Shown piece after piece: positions 8,039 to 16,810 of a stretch of 64,000 nt of DNA. Source of the stretch: Maritalea porphyrae (GTDB taxonomy: Bacteria > Pseudomonadota > Alphaproteobacteria > Rhizobiales > Devosiaceae); assembly GCF_030159895.1 (NCBI RefSeq), contig NZ_BSNI01000002.1, positions 1,762,306-1,826,305 on the forward strand, given 5' to 3'. The stretch's first letter is position 1. Every line of letters begins with the position of its first letter. The notes beneath the pieces are model-generated. The model ran no database searches. It saw only the letters and a list, made by a program, of their open reading frames with translations, and was not told the DNA's origin. Made by a program: the position numbers and the translations under genes.

Positions 8039-9577
8039 ATGCTTACTGGAAAACACTTGATTGCCGGAAAATGGGTTGATAGTGACGAAAGATTCACTTC
8101 GCAGCCAGCGCGCGGAAATGCCCATACCTTTGCAACGGGTACACCCAATTTGGTCGATGAAGCTTGCAAGGCCGCTGAAGAAGCCTTCTGGAGTTTTGGC
8201 TATTCCGATCGAAAAGCGCGTGCCGACCTGCTTTTGGCAATCGCCAACGAAATCGACGCCTTGGGCGAAGAAATAACAGCTATCGGTTCGCAGGAAACCG
8301 GTCTACCTGAAGCAAGGCTTGTTGGCGAACGCGGCAGGACTACCGGGCAACTAAAACTATTTGCTGAGCATATCATTGGTGGTGAATACCTGGATCGAAG
8401 GTTCGACGAGGCGCGGCCAGAAAGGGCGCCCTTACCACGCCCAGAACTGCGCATGCAGCAGCGACCAATAGGGCCTGTTGCCGTATTTGGTGCCTCAAAC
8501 TTCCCACTTGCTTTTTCCGTTGCTGGTGGAGATACCGCAGCAGCGTTAGCTGCGGGATGTCCGGTTGTCGTTAAGGGCCACTCCGCGCACCCCGGCACTA
8601 GTGAATTGGTTGCTCGAGCTATTAAGGCAGCAATAAAATCTACAGGCGTTCACCCGGGTACATTTTCCTTAATTCAAGGGGCAAAACGTGACGTAGGGGC
8701 AGCCCTTGTAACCCACCCTTTGATAAATGCTGTCGGGTTTACCGGCAGCCTACATGGTGGCCGTGCTCTATTCGATTTGTGCGCAGCTCGTCCAAATCCG
8801 ATCCCGTTCTTTGGCGAGCTTGGTTCTATAAATCCAATGTTCTTGCTGCCCAATGCCCTAAAATCACGCGGCGCCGATATCGCAACAGGTTGGTCTGCTT
8901 CTCTAACGATGGGCGCCGGACAGTTTTGTACAAATCCGGGAGTAGTTATCTTGTTAGATAGCCCGGAAGCTCAAACGTTTATAGATACAGCAGTTAAAGC
9001 GCTAAGTTCAGTCGAAGCGCAAACAATGTTAACCGATGGCATAGCTCAGGCTTACAGAGACGGACGGGATCGCATCTCGGCAACTCAAGATGTTCAGGAA
9101 ATTCTGATCACATCTAGCGATGAGAGAACTGCTAGTCCAAATCTTTACGTAACCTCGGGCGACAACTGGCTTTCGACAGATAACCTTGGTGAGGAAGCGT
9201 TTGGGCCGCTCGGACTGATTGTCAAAGCAACAGGCATCAAACAGTTTGCGACCATAGCAAAGTCACTTCAAGGCCAACTTACATGTGCAATCCACATGGA
9301 AGATGCCGATTTCGAGACTGTGCAAACACTTTTCCCGATCCTGGAACGGAAAGCCGGACGACTTTTGATCAACGGATTTCCCACAGGAGTTGAAGTCTGC
9401 GACACGATGGTTCATGGCGGCCCATACCCTGCATCCACAAATTTTGGCGCCACCTCTGTTGGTACGTTGTCAATTCGACGCTTTTTGCGCCCGGTTTGCT
9501 ATCAGAATTTTCCGCACGAGCTGCTGCCGTCCGACTTGAGGCATCGTAATTTGTCGCACAGAAGCGGCCCACTTTAG
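8039..9577 (+). CDS. 2-oxoglutarate semialdehyde dehydrogenase (aldehyde dehydrogenase family)
   Basis: A 512-residue NAD(P)-dependent aldehyde dehydrogenase. It would oxidise 2-oxoglutarate semialdehyde to 2-oxoglutarate, the last Weimberg step feeding the TCA cycle. The catalytic Glu260 lies in FGELGSINP and the nucleophile Cys297 in GAGQFCTNPG, both as in the KGSADH group. The start at 8039 gives the expected N-terminus (LTGKHLIAGKWVDSD). It lies 19 bases after the FAH-family gene. A hairpin followed by T residues lies just downstream, before the transporter genes, and may reduce read-through. Confidence 0.88.
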   Translation: MLTGKHLIAGKWVDSDERFTSQPARGNAHTFATGTPNLVDEACKAAEEAFWSFGYSDRKARADLLLAIANEIDALGEEITAIGSQETGLPEARLVGERGRTTGQLKLFAEHIIGGEYLDRRFDEARPERAPLPRPELRMQQRPIGPVAVFGASNFPLAFSVAGGDTAAALAAGCPVVVKGHSAHPGTSELVARAIKAAIKSTGVHPGTFSLIQGAKRDVGAALVTHPLINAVGFTGSLHGGRALFDLCAARPNPIPFFGELGSINPMFLLPNALKSRGADIATGWSASLTMGAGQFCTNPGVVILLDSPEAQTFIDTAVKALSSVEAQTMLTDGIAQAYRDGRDRISATQDVQEILITSSDERTASPNLYVTSGDNWLSTDNLGEEAFGPLGLIVKATGIKQFATIAKSLQGQLTCAIHMEDADFETVQTLFPILERKAGRLLINGFPTGVEVCDTMVHGGPYPASTNFGATSVGTLSIRRFLRPVCYQNFPHELLPSDLRHRNLSHRSGPL

Positions 9578-9588
9578 TCAGTACTTTG

Positions 9589-9619
9589 TTTGACCGAAAA
9601 ACGGTCAAAACGGTTTTTT
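9589..9619 (+). terminator. Hairpin plus T-run, possible attenuating terminator inside the operon
   Basis: TTTGACCG (9589-9596) and CGGTCAAA (9602-9609) pair perfectly around five A residues. Six T residues (9614-9619) follow after a four-base gap. The spacing is slightly loose for a terminator, so partial termination between enzyme and transporter genes is the modest reading. Confidence 0.45.
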
Positions 9620-9697
9620 GTAGCGCCACTTGTCGCTTCAAAGAGACGCCAAAAAGGCGAATTTAAACGCGGTAAATCCGCAAATGGGAGGAAGAAA

Positions 9698-10828
9698 ATG
9701 ATAAAACGTGTACTCGCGATGTCTGTTGCAGGGCTTGCAATGAGCTGCGCCGTTGCAATGGCAGGCCCAACGGTCGTAAACGGACCGGGCGCAAACCCGT
9801 CTTGTTTCGCACAGTGGTCACCAGACACCAAATTTCTACAATGGGAAAAGCGTGAAGGGCCATTCAAACTCGCTGTGGTAAATGGCTTTGTTGGCAACGG
9901 ATGGCGAATTCAAATGGTCAAAACTGCAAAAGCGTTCGCAGAAGACCCTTCAATCAAAGACAAAATCTCAGAGTTTAAAGTTGTTTCAACTGGCACTGAC
10001 GCCGCTGTTCAACTTGGCGCAATCGAAGACTTTATCAACCAAGGTTACGATGCAATTGTCACGATTGCCGTCGCGCCAGATGGCTTTGATCGGGTGATCA
10101 GACTAGCGGACAAGAACAACGTTGTGATTGTTCCATTTGATAATGTTCTAGATACCGACAAGGTAATGCAGGTAAACGAAAACCAGCTGGAAATGGGCAG
10201 AATGTATGCGTCTCACGTTCTAGGAGAGCTTGGGAAACTTGGAAAAACTTCGGGCAAGCTCTTAGAAGTTCGAGGTCTTGCTGGCAACTCTGTTGACCGT
10301 GATCGGTCGCTTGGCATTCATCAGGTCCTGGATGAGTCTGGTGGCGATTGGGAGGTCATTTCAGTAGTAGGCAATTGGGATGATGGCACAGCGCAAAAGG
10401 TAGTTGCAGATGCCATCGCAGTTCACGGCACATTCGACGGTGTAGTAGCACAAGGTGGCACAAACGGCGTTGTTCAGGCTCTGCTCGATACCGACCATCC
10501 AATGGTTCCAATGTCCGGTGAATCTGAAAATGGTTATCGTAAGGCGCTAGCGAAATACGCTGACGAGGGTCTGAAAGGCATCTCAATTGGCCAGTCTCCG
10601 GGCCTAGTCGCAATTTCAATGAAGGCCGCAATCTCTGCCTTAGAAGGCAATGTCATGCCTCAATTAATCTCAGTTCCCCTGCCAGTTGCAACTTACGACG
10701 AGCTGGAAGACGGACTAAATTACTGGAGCGATCTTCCTGATAACTTCTTTACGGTCAATGAGTTCCCTCCATGCGGCGTGAACATTTCAGGTCCGTCAAT
10801 TATGGCGCAGACAAAAGACGACTCTTAG
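9698..10828 (+). CDS. Periplasmic sugar-binding protein of an ABC transporter
   Basis: A 376-residue exported solute-binding protein of the ribose/xylose type (periplasmic-binding fold class I). The signal peptide is MIKRVLAMSVAGLAMSCAVAMA, with cleavage expected after AMA. I chose ATG 9698 because GGGAGGA lies a few bases upstream and the signal peptide begins there, although the frame is open to 9590. The next three genes are an ATPase and two permeases. It is most likely the pentose receptor for the Weimberg enzymes upstream. The long C-terminal part, ending near PPCGVNISGPS, is larger than in RbsB. Confidence 0.88.
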   Translation: MIKRVLAMSVAGLAMSCAVAMAGPTVVNGPGANPSCFAQWSPDTKFLQWEKREGPFKLAVVNGFVGNGWRIQMVKTAKAFAEDPSIKDKISEFKVVSTGTDAAVQLGAIEDFINQGYDAIVTIAVAPDGFDRVIRLADKNNVVIVPFDNVLDTDKVMQVNENQLEMGRMYASHVLGELGKLGKTSGKLLEVRGLAGNSVDRDRSLGIHQVLDESGGDWEVISVVGNWDDGTAQKVVADAIAVHGTFDGVVAQGGTNGVVQALLDTDHPMVPMSGESENGYRKALAKYADEGLKGISIGQSPGLVAISMKAAISALEGNVMPQLISVPLPVATYDELEDGLNYWSDLPDNFFTVNEFPPCGVNISGPSIMAQTKDDS

Positions 10829-10843
10829 TAGTTCACTGAGAAA

Positions 10844-10874
10844 GTGGCGCTCCTGCTCCCGAATGGAGCGCCAC
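10844..10874 (+). promoter_or_regulatory. Intercistronic hairpin after the binding-protein gene
   Basis: GTGGCGCTCC (10844-10853) and GGAGCGCCAC (10865-10874) pair perfectly over 10 bp with an 11-base loop. There is no T-run, so it is better read as an mRNA-stabilising element protecting the 3' end of the binding-protein message than as a full terminator. That would let the receptor outnumber the membrane components, as is known for other sugar ABC operons. Confidence 0.6.
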
Positions 10875-10891
10875 CCCAATGGAGCAATTGC

Positions 10892-12436
10892 ATGTCTAAA
10901 CTTGCACCCATAATGCGACTTTCAGGTATTTCGAAAAATTTTGGAGCCACCCATGCTCTAAAAGATGTGGACTTTAGCTGTCGTCCCGGATCAATTCACG
11001 CGATCCTTGGTGAGAACGGTGCGGGAAAATCTACGCTCATCAAGATCATGTCGGGCGTTTTGAAGCCGACAAGTGGGAATCTGTACATAGATGGCCGCGA
11101 AGCCAGTCTTCAATCTCCGACACAAGCCGCTAGTAAAGGTGTGGTGTGCATTTTCCAGGAACTATCATTAGTTCCAGATTTAAGTGTGGCCGAAAACATC
11201 TTCCTAGACTCGCCCCCTAAAAAATGGGGCATGATCGACCGGAAAAAGCAAAGAGTTGCGGCCCAAGCTTTGCTGGCGCGAATAAAGTGTGAAGACATTG
11301 ACCCTAGCGAACTTGTTAAGGATCTATCACTCTCTCGCCGTCAAATGGTCGAGATTGCCAAGGCGCTTGGAAAAAAACCCAAAGTCCTAATTCTAGATGA
11401 AGCAACTTCTGCACTTAGTAGCCAAGACGTTGAGACCATTTACGATTTGCTCGAGGATCTAAAATGCGAGGGTGTCTCAAGCTTGTTTATTTCGCACAAG
11501 ATGCAAGAAGTCGACAGGTTGTGTGACACGCTTTCCGTGTTTCGAAATGGCCAGCATATTGAAACTTTCGCAAAGGGCGAACGTTCTGATGAGGAGATCG
11601 TAAAGCTTATGATCGGCCGATCTGTCGATGCACAATATCCCGACAAAAGGCCTCTTATAAAACGAGAAACTCAGTTGAGCATCTCCGACCTAAAATGGGG
11701 AGGTGAACTTCAGGGCGTGACGTTGAAATTAGGGAAGGGCGAAATTCTCGGATTGGGTGGACTAGATGGCCAAGGCCAAAAAGAGCTTTTGCTTGCTCTT
11801 TTTGGGGTCCTTCGCGGTGTCGAAGGTAAGGTGGAAATTGATGGACGAGCCATGACAATGCGGTCACCAGCTTCAGCGAAAACTTCTCCTACAAATTTTG
11901 CACTTGTGCCTGAGGATAGAAAAACCGAGGGCCTAATGTTGGAGATGTCCATCGCAGACAACTTAATGATCGCAAGTCTTGCTAGCATTTCCAACGGACC
12001 TTTTGTCTCCTCTACGAAGGAAAGAGATGCTGTCGCCAAGGGGATCAAAAAATTACAGATCAAAGTTGGCTCAGCAAAACACCCCGTCTCGACATTGTCA
12101 GGTGGAAACCAACAAAAAGTCGTTATTGCAAAGTGGTTGCAAACCAACCCCAACATTGTGTTGCTGAATGATCCTACCCGAGGAATTGATGTCGGCACCA
12201 AGCAGGAGATCTACAAGCTAATTCACGAACTGGCTGAGCAGGGCAAGTCCGTGTTGCTCTATTCTACCGACTACGCTGAACTTATCGGTTGCTGCGACAG
12301 AGTAGCAATCATGTACGAAGGAAAAATCTCGGCTGAGTTAGAAGGTGACGAGGTCTCTGAGGCCGCCATACTAAGTGCCGCTCTAAACATTGGCGACGTT
12401 TTGGAAGACGAAAAACGGGAAACGTTCAATGCCTGA
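10892..12436 (+). CDS. Sugar ABC transporter ATP-binding protein (two ABC domains)
   Basis: A 514-residue RbsA/XylG-type ATPase with two fused nucleotide-binding domains. The first has a full Walker A (GENGAGKST) and Walker B (VLILDEATSAL). The second has the degenerate loop GGLDGQGQKE in place of Walker A and a full LSGGNQQKV signature, the usual asymmetry of this family. I chose ATG 10892, 8 bases after GGAG; the frame is open to 10844 but that start falls in the hairpin. It overlaps the first permease gene by 8 bases. It powers import for the receptor encoded upstream. Confidence 0.93.
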   Translation: MSKLAPIMRLSGISKNFGATHALKDVDFSCRPGSIHAILGENGAGKSTLIKIMSGVLKPTSGNLYIDGREASLQSPTQAASKGVVCIFQELSLVPDLSVAENIFLDSPPKKWGMIDRKKQRVAAQALLARIKCEDIDPSELVKDLSLSRRQMVEIAKALGKKPKVLILDEATSALSSQDVETIYDLLEDLKCEGVSSLFISHKMQEVDRLCDTLSVFRNGQHIETFAKGERSDEEIVKLMIGRSVDAQYPDKRPLIKRETQLSISDLKWGGELQGVTLKLGKGEILGLGGLDGQGQKELLLALFGVLRGVEGKVEIDGRAMTMRSPASAKTSPTNFALVPEDRKTEGLMLEMSIADNLMIASLASISNGPFVSSTKERDAVAKGIKKLQIKVGSAKHPVSTLSGGNQQKVVIAKWLQTNPNIVLLNDPTRGIDVGTKQEIYKLIHELAEQGKSVLLYSTDYAELIGCCDRVAIMYEGKISAELEGDEVSEAAILSAALNIGDVLEDEKRETFNA

Positions 12437-13478
12437 ACTCAAGAAAAACATGAGGTTACTCATTAGCCAAAACATTGGCTTTACGGCTGCGACTATAATA
12501 CTTGTCGTCCTTTGGCTCCTTTATAATTTCCTACACCCACGCGGCTTTTCCTCTGCCGTTCTGATTCAAAACACCAATGAAAGTGTCGCCATCGTTTTTG
12601 TTGCGATAGCTCAAACCTTGCCAGTTCTACTTGGTGGTTTGGATCTTTCAGTTGGCGCCGTTATGACTTTGGCTAACTGTGTTGCTTCGGTACTGGTATC
12701 CGGTACGCCTTTCCAAATCATTTTAGGCATGATGATCACCCTTCTGACTGGTACGGCATTTGGTCTGCTCAATGGTTTGGTCGTTGTTTATGGTCGTATT
12801 CAACCCATCATCGCCACTCTTGCGACTGGCTCCATCGCTATTGGATTGGCATTGTTTATCAGACCGCAACCCGGCGGCGATGTAGATGGTGACCTAGGTT
12901 GGGCATTGACTAATGACCTTTATGAATTGGTGGCTACCTACGGTTGGTGGGACGCCGATGCGGGATGGTTCGCTCCGATATCATGGTTTCCTGTGCCTTT
13001 GCTAATCATTCTGGTGATTTCCTTTGGCATTTGGATCCCATTTAAACGTACCATTACCGGTCGAACAGTTTACGCAATTGGTTCGTCAGAAAGCGCGGCA
13101 TTTATGTCGGGCTTACCAATTGATCGGGCAAAACTGGCAGCGTTTACGCTTGCGGGGTTCTTTGCCGCATGTGGCGGATTGTATTTGGCGATACAAACAT
13201 CTTCTGGCAATGCAGACATATCGCAAGCGGGTTCATACACGTTGAATTCAATTGCTGCCGTCGTTCTTGGCGGGACTTCTTTGCTCGGCGGAATTGGCGG
13301 TGCCATCGGCTCACTAGTAGGAGCATTGTTATTGCGCTTGTTGGCATTTTACTTCCGTATTTTGTCAATTGATCCATTGCTGCAGCCACTGATTGAAGGT
13401 GTTGTATTGCTCGTTGCAGTCAGCCTTGGTGCACTACGCACACTACAGACAAAAAACAGACTTCGGCTTTTCCGATAG
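12429..13478 (+). CDS. Sugar ABC transporter permease 1 (RbsC-like)
   Basis: A 349-residue inner-membrane permease with many hydrophobic segments and the BPD_transp_2 hallmarks: LGGLDLSVGAVM near residue 70 and AAVVLGGTSLLGGIGG near residue 280. ATG 12429 overlaps the ATPase stop codon (ATGCCTGA), indicating translational coupling. It contains an unusual loop between transmembrane segments around residues 155-190, rich in Asp and Trp (GGDVDGDLGW, WWDADAGWF). It pairs with the second, different permease that follows. Confidence 0.9.
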   Translation: MPELKKNMRLLISQNIGFTAATIILVVLWLLYNFLHPRGFSSAVLIQNTNESVAIVFVAIAQTLPVLLGGLDLSVGAVMTLANCVASVLVSGTPFQIILGMMITLLTGTAFGLLNGLVVVYGRIQPIIATLATGSIAIGLALFIRPQPGGDVDGDLGWALTNDLYELVATYGWWDADAGWFAPISWFPVPLLIILVISFGIWIPFKRTITGRTVYAIGSSESAAFMSGLPIDRAKLAAFTLAGFFAACGGLYLAIQTSSGNADISQAGSYTLNSIAAVVLGGTSLLGGIGGAIGSLVGALLLRLLAFYFRILSIDPLLQPLIEGVVLLVAVSLGALRTLQTKNRLRLFR

Positions 13479-13485
13479 GTGTGAC

Positions 13486-14445
13486 ATGAACAACATAACA
13501 ACTCTATTCAGCTCTGAAGATAAGCCAATTCTGATCGCGTCTGGCTTTATCGTTGTCATCCTTTTGATTGGCACCGCATATACCCTTGCGACGCAAGGCA
13601 CGATGCCACTTCTGACGGCAAACTATCTGATGCTGCAACTACAATCTGGCGCGTTTTTAGGCATTGCTGCGGCAGGCATTATGGTGGTTATCCTTCTCGG
13701 TCACATAGATCTGTCGATCCCATGGACGATGACTGCTGCTGCGATGATGGCAACGACCGTTGGCAGTGAGCTGGCCATCCCTACTGGCATCGCGGTGGGA
13801 CTGGCCGTTGGCGTAATAAATGGACTTGGAGTAGGCTATTTACGAGTGCCTTCAATGATTTTCACTTTGGGGTTAGATAGTGCAATGCGTGGCCTCATGG
13901 TTGCTCACACCGGTGGATATGCGCCCGCTGATCAAGCAACACCACTAATGCGGTATTTAGCCTCGGGTGATTTTCTAGGGATCCCGATGTCTCTTTGTGT
14001 ATGGACTGCCGTTTCGGTAATTATTTTCCTCATATTGCGCAAAACGACGTTTGGGAAGTCAATTTACGCGACAGGAAACAAAGAGGCTGCAGCATACTTA
14101 TCAGGCATTCGAACTCGGCGTGTAATTCTTGGTGCGTTTGTTGTTTCTGGCGTTTGTGCAGCGTTGGCGGGCGTGCTTTTGGCTGGGTACTCTGCCAAGG
14201 CCTACCAAGGAATGGGTAACCCGTTTCTTCTGCCCGCAATCGCCGCGGTGGTACTTGGGGGAACACATATTCTTGGCGGCAAAGGGAGGTATGTCGGCAC
14301 TCTGGTTGGCGTCATCCTTATTGTGCTCCTCAACTCAGTCCTATCCATTATGCAAATGCCTGAAGCGGGTAGGCAAATCATCTATGGAACTGTGATTATA
14401 TGCATGTTGCTCGTCTATGGACGAGGTCAAAAAATCTCAAGCTAG
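13486..14445 (+). CDS. Sugar ABC transporter permease 2 (RbsC-like)
   Basis: A 319-residue inner-membrane permease of the same family as the preceding gene (GHIDLSIPWTMT, then AAVVLGGTHILGGKGRY) but clearly diverged, so the channel is probably a heterodimer. I chose ATG 13486, seven bases after the stop of permease 1, because the longer frame only extends back into the previous gene. The lactonase gene begins just after its stop. Confidence 0.9.
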   Translation: MNNITTLFSSEDKPILIASGFIVVILLIGTAYTLATQGTMPLLTANYLMLQLQSGAFLGIAAAGIMVVILLGHIDLSIPWTMTAAAMMATTVGSELAIPTGIAVGLAVGVINGLGVGYLRVPSMIFTLGLDSAMRGLMVAHTGGYAPADQATPLMRYLASGDFLGIPMSLCVWTAVSVIIFLILRKTTFGKSIYATGNKEAAAYLSGIRTRRVILGAFVVSGVCAALAGVLLAGYSAKAYQGMGNPFLLPAIAAVVLGGTHILGGKGRYVGTLVGVILIVLLNSVLSIMQMPEAGRQIIYGTVIICMLLVYGRGQKISS

Positions 14446-14458
14446 TTGGCAGGTGCCC

Positions 14459-15367
14459 ATGTCGGAATTATACCAAGTATTGCAGCCAGAATTTGAGCGT
14501 CTCATATTTCAAAATGCTCAGCTCGATTTGCTCTGGACTGGTGGTCGGTGGTGTGAAGGGCCGGCGTGGTTGCCTGCCGGCAAATATGCATTGTGGTCAG
14601 ATATTCCCAATAATCGCACACTCCGCTGGGACGAAACAGATGGGTCTGTATCTGAATTTGAAAACCCAGCGAGAAATCAAAATGGCCATACCGTTGACAG
14701 ATTTGGCCGCTTAATCTCATGCGAACATCAAGGGCGCTGCGTAAGTCGGATTGAGTTTGATGGAAGTCGCACGATCCTTGCGGATAGCTATGAGGGTAAG
14801 CGACTGAACTCTCCAAATGACGTTGTCGTCAAAAGCGATAACTCGATTTGGTTTACGGACCCGACATACGGTATCGATTCTGACTACGAAGGCGATGCAG
14901 CAAATTCAGAAATTGGGTCTAGCAATGTCTACAAAATTGCTGCCAACGGAAAACTTACTTGCGAAATTTCGGACCTGAAACAACCCAATGGCCTGGCATT
15001 TTCAATAGGTGAGCATGAGCTGTATGTTGCCGACACAGGTAAGACGCATGATCCAAATTGCGACGCCAACATTTATGGCTATCAGATCGATCAAAAACAG
15101 GCCGTCATTCCAAGTTCAAAACGCTTGCTAACAAGATGCGACAACGGGCTTTACGACGGCTTCAGAATTGATACTTCGGGCAATATTTGGACATCGGCGG
15201 GAGATGGCGTGCATTGTGTTTCCGCCGCAGGCAAGCTCCTCGGCAAAATATTCGTTCCCGAAACAGTTGCTAACCTGTGCTTCATTGGTTCGAAGAAAAA
15301 TCGACTATTTATTTGTGCAACGACTTCTGTTTACGCCATCTATGTCAACGCCTCTGGTGCCCATTAG
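14459..15367 (+). CDS. SMP-30/gluconolactonase family sugar lactonase (pentonolactonase)
   Basis: A 302-residue six-bladed beta-propeller lactonase. It would hydrolyse a sugar-acid lactone, probably xylono- or arabinonolactone, to the acid used by the dehydratase. Likely metal ligands are the Glu in WCEGPAWL, the Asn in LNSPNDVVV and the Asp in LYDGFRID. ATG 14459 is chosen for AGG 7 bases upstream and the family N-terminus; an overlapping start at 14417 exists. It is the last gene of the LacI-controlled block. The enzyme producing the lactone is absent from the window. Confidence 0.85.
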   Translation: MSELYQVLQPEFERLIFQNAQLDLLWTGGRWCEGPAWLPAGKYALWSDIPNNRTLRWDETDGSVSEFENPARNQNGHTVDRFGRLISCEHQGRCVSRIEFDGSRTILADSYEGKRLNSPNDVVVKSDNSIWFTDPTYGIDSDYEGDAANSEIGSSNVYKIAANGKLTCEISDLKQPNGLAFSIGEHELYVADTGKTHDPNCDANIYGYQIDQKQAVIPSSKRLLTRCDNGLYDGFRIDTSGNIWTSAGDGVHCVSAAGKLLGKIFVPETVANLCFIGSKKNRLFICATTSVYAIYVNASGAH

Positions 15368-15960
15368 TTGTCGCCGCTTGCCGCACACATTCGGTTCCTA
15401 TCGATTTCAAACCAGCTACACGGGCATATGGCTATTGCAATCGGGCTAGGATGGCTAACCGCGCTTCGATTGTATTCAGCGTATTAAGCACAATGTAAAC
15501 GTGTGCGGATGGTCGTGCGAGTGATATACCCGGTAGCAGCGAGGTAAAAGTTCGTTCAAACGCCACTTTGGCTGGTGAATGCCCTAAAATTCCAACTAGA
15601 TCAACATTTTACCACAATCGCATGTTGCTAAAAATTCGGACAATGTCCTAATAAAATATACACATGGAACGCAGCTCGGGACGGTGCTACAAAAGTGAAG
15701 TAGAGTTAGTGGTCGGGTTGTTTTGTCCCGTGGCTTAGTGAGCGGACAGTTTTCGTTGGTTCACAAATACGGAAACGTGTGTTTGCTTGTCCCGCTCACA
15801 TGGGCATCCCATTTGGGACAGTTTGTGTCCCGGACTTGCCTGCCTTTTGATTTGCTGGGACACCCAGATTGTCCCCAGACGTGCAAGTAAACTTGTCCTT
15901 TTCTTTTTGGTTCAAGCCAGCTTTTTTTGCCATTTCGAGCTGAAGTGTTTCTGGCATTTG
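15368..15960. other. Gene-free stretch rich in TGTCC/GGACA words
   Basis: No convincing gene is present. From 15720 to 15900 the words TGTCC and GGACA recur about eight times. GTGAGCGGACA near 15738 and TGTCCCGCTCAC near 15788 form an imperfect inverted repeat. It lies between the pentonate operon and a uxuA remnant and looks like decayed or rearranged DNA. Confidence 0.45.
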
Positions 15961-15964
15961 ACTG

Positions 15965-16636
15965 ATGTACTCGAGTGGGTGTTCATTCTCTTTTCATTAT
16001 TCGCTGGCGATGACAGCAATGACTGCATGGGTGGCTATGAGCTGGACGATAATTTCCACCAATTGCTCTTTGAAAAGGTTTGTTGCTGAAGTCATGCCCA
16101 CCGCATCCGAACTCGGCATACGAATGTGCGTGCATCCTGACGATCCACCTAGACCGCTTTTTGGGTTGCCAAGGATATTTTCGAAGCAAGAGGACTTTGA
16201 GTATCTCACCGCGCTGCATGATGACCTTGCAAATGGGATAACACTTTGCGCCGGTTCACTGGGGGCATCACCGCATAACAATGTCCCTGAAATAGCGGAG
16301 AAGTTCGCAAAACGGATTCACTTTGCTCATCTGCGAAATGTCCAAATTGAAGAAGATGGGTCGTTCCAAGAATCGGAGCACTTGGATGGTGCAGTTCGCA
16401 TGCCTTTGTTGGTGTGGGTGCTGCTCCAAGAAGAGAAGAACCGCCAAGCAGACGATCGAGCCGACTTCAATATACCTTTCAGACCAGACCACGGGCACGA
16501 ATTGTTGTCAGATGCAGAAATGGAAACGCATCCTGGTTATCCCCTGGTCGGCAGGTTGCGCGGTTTGGCCGAAATTCGCGGCGTCATTGACGGGCTTAAT
16601 TATGCAAGCGGCGAAAGGTCACAATTTGGTGCGTAA
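15965..16636 (+). pseudogene. uxuA: Mannonate dehydratase (UxuA) remnant, 5' part lost
   Basis: From about 16085 the frame encodes the distal half of UxuA, which converts D-mannonate to 2-keto-3-deoxygluconate. It shows IRMCVHPDDPPRPLFGLPRI, TLCAGSLGA, IHFAHLRN and FRPDHGHELL, then PGYPLVGRLRGLAEIRGV. The expected metal ligands His, Cys, His and Asp are all in this part. The first half of the gene (about 180 residues) is missing, and upstream of 16085 the match moves to another frame (GYELDDNFHQLLFE), suggesting a frameshift. It is probably inactive, and is followed by the uronate TRAP operon. Confidence 0.75.
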
Positions 16637-16748
16637 GAATCCAGAAACTGGGATACTAGCTTGAAAATTTTTTTCGCTTGAATCCGGTTTTTTGATAATA
16701 AGATGCTGAAAATAAAGGATAATTATTTTTATATAAAGTTCTTGGCAA

Positions 16749-16764
16749 ATTTGTAAATATTTGT
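16749..16764 (+). promoter_or_regulatory. ATTTGT direct-repeat site upstream of the TRAP operon
   Basis: ATTTGTAAATATTTGT consists of two ATTTGT half-sites 10 bases apart, 47 bases before the TRAP receptor start. A 15-of-16 match occurs on the minus strand upstream of the SDR gene (22463-22478), and related words precede a GntR gene. It may be the operator of one of the GntR/FCD regulators. Confidence 0.45.
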
Positions 16765-16810
16765 AATTATCAGCGACAGCAACCCAGAATTGCCAACTCG
16801 GAGGAAACAA

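Noticed and set aside
15787-16089. 100-residue ORF before the uxuA remnant
   Set aside because: No similarity apart from a short out-of-frame GYELDD piece that belongs to the broken uxuA.
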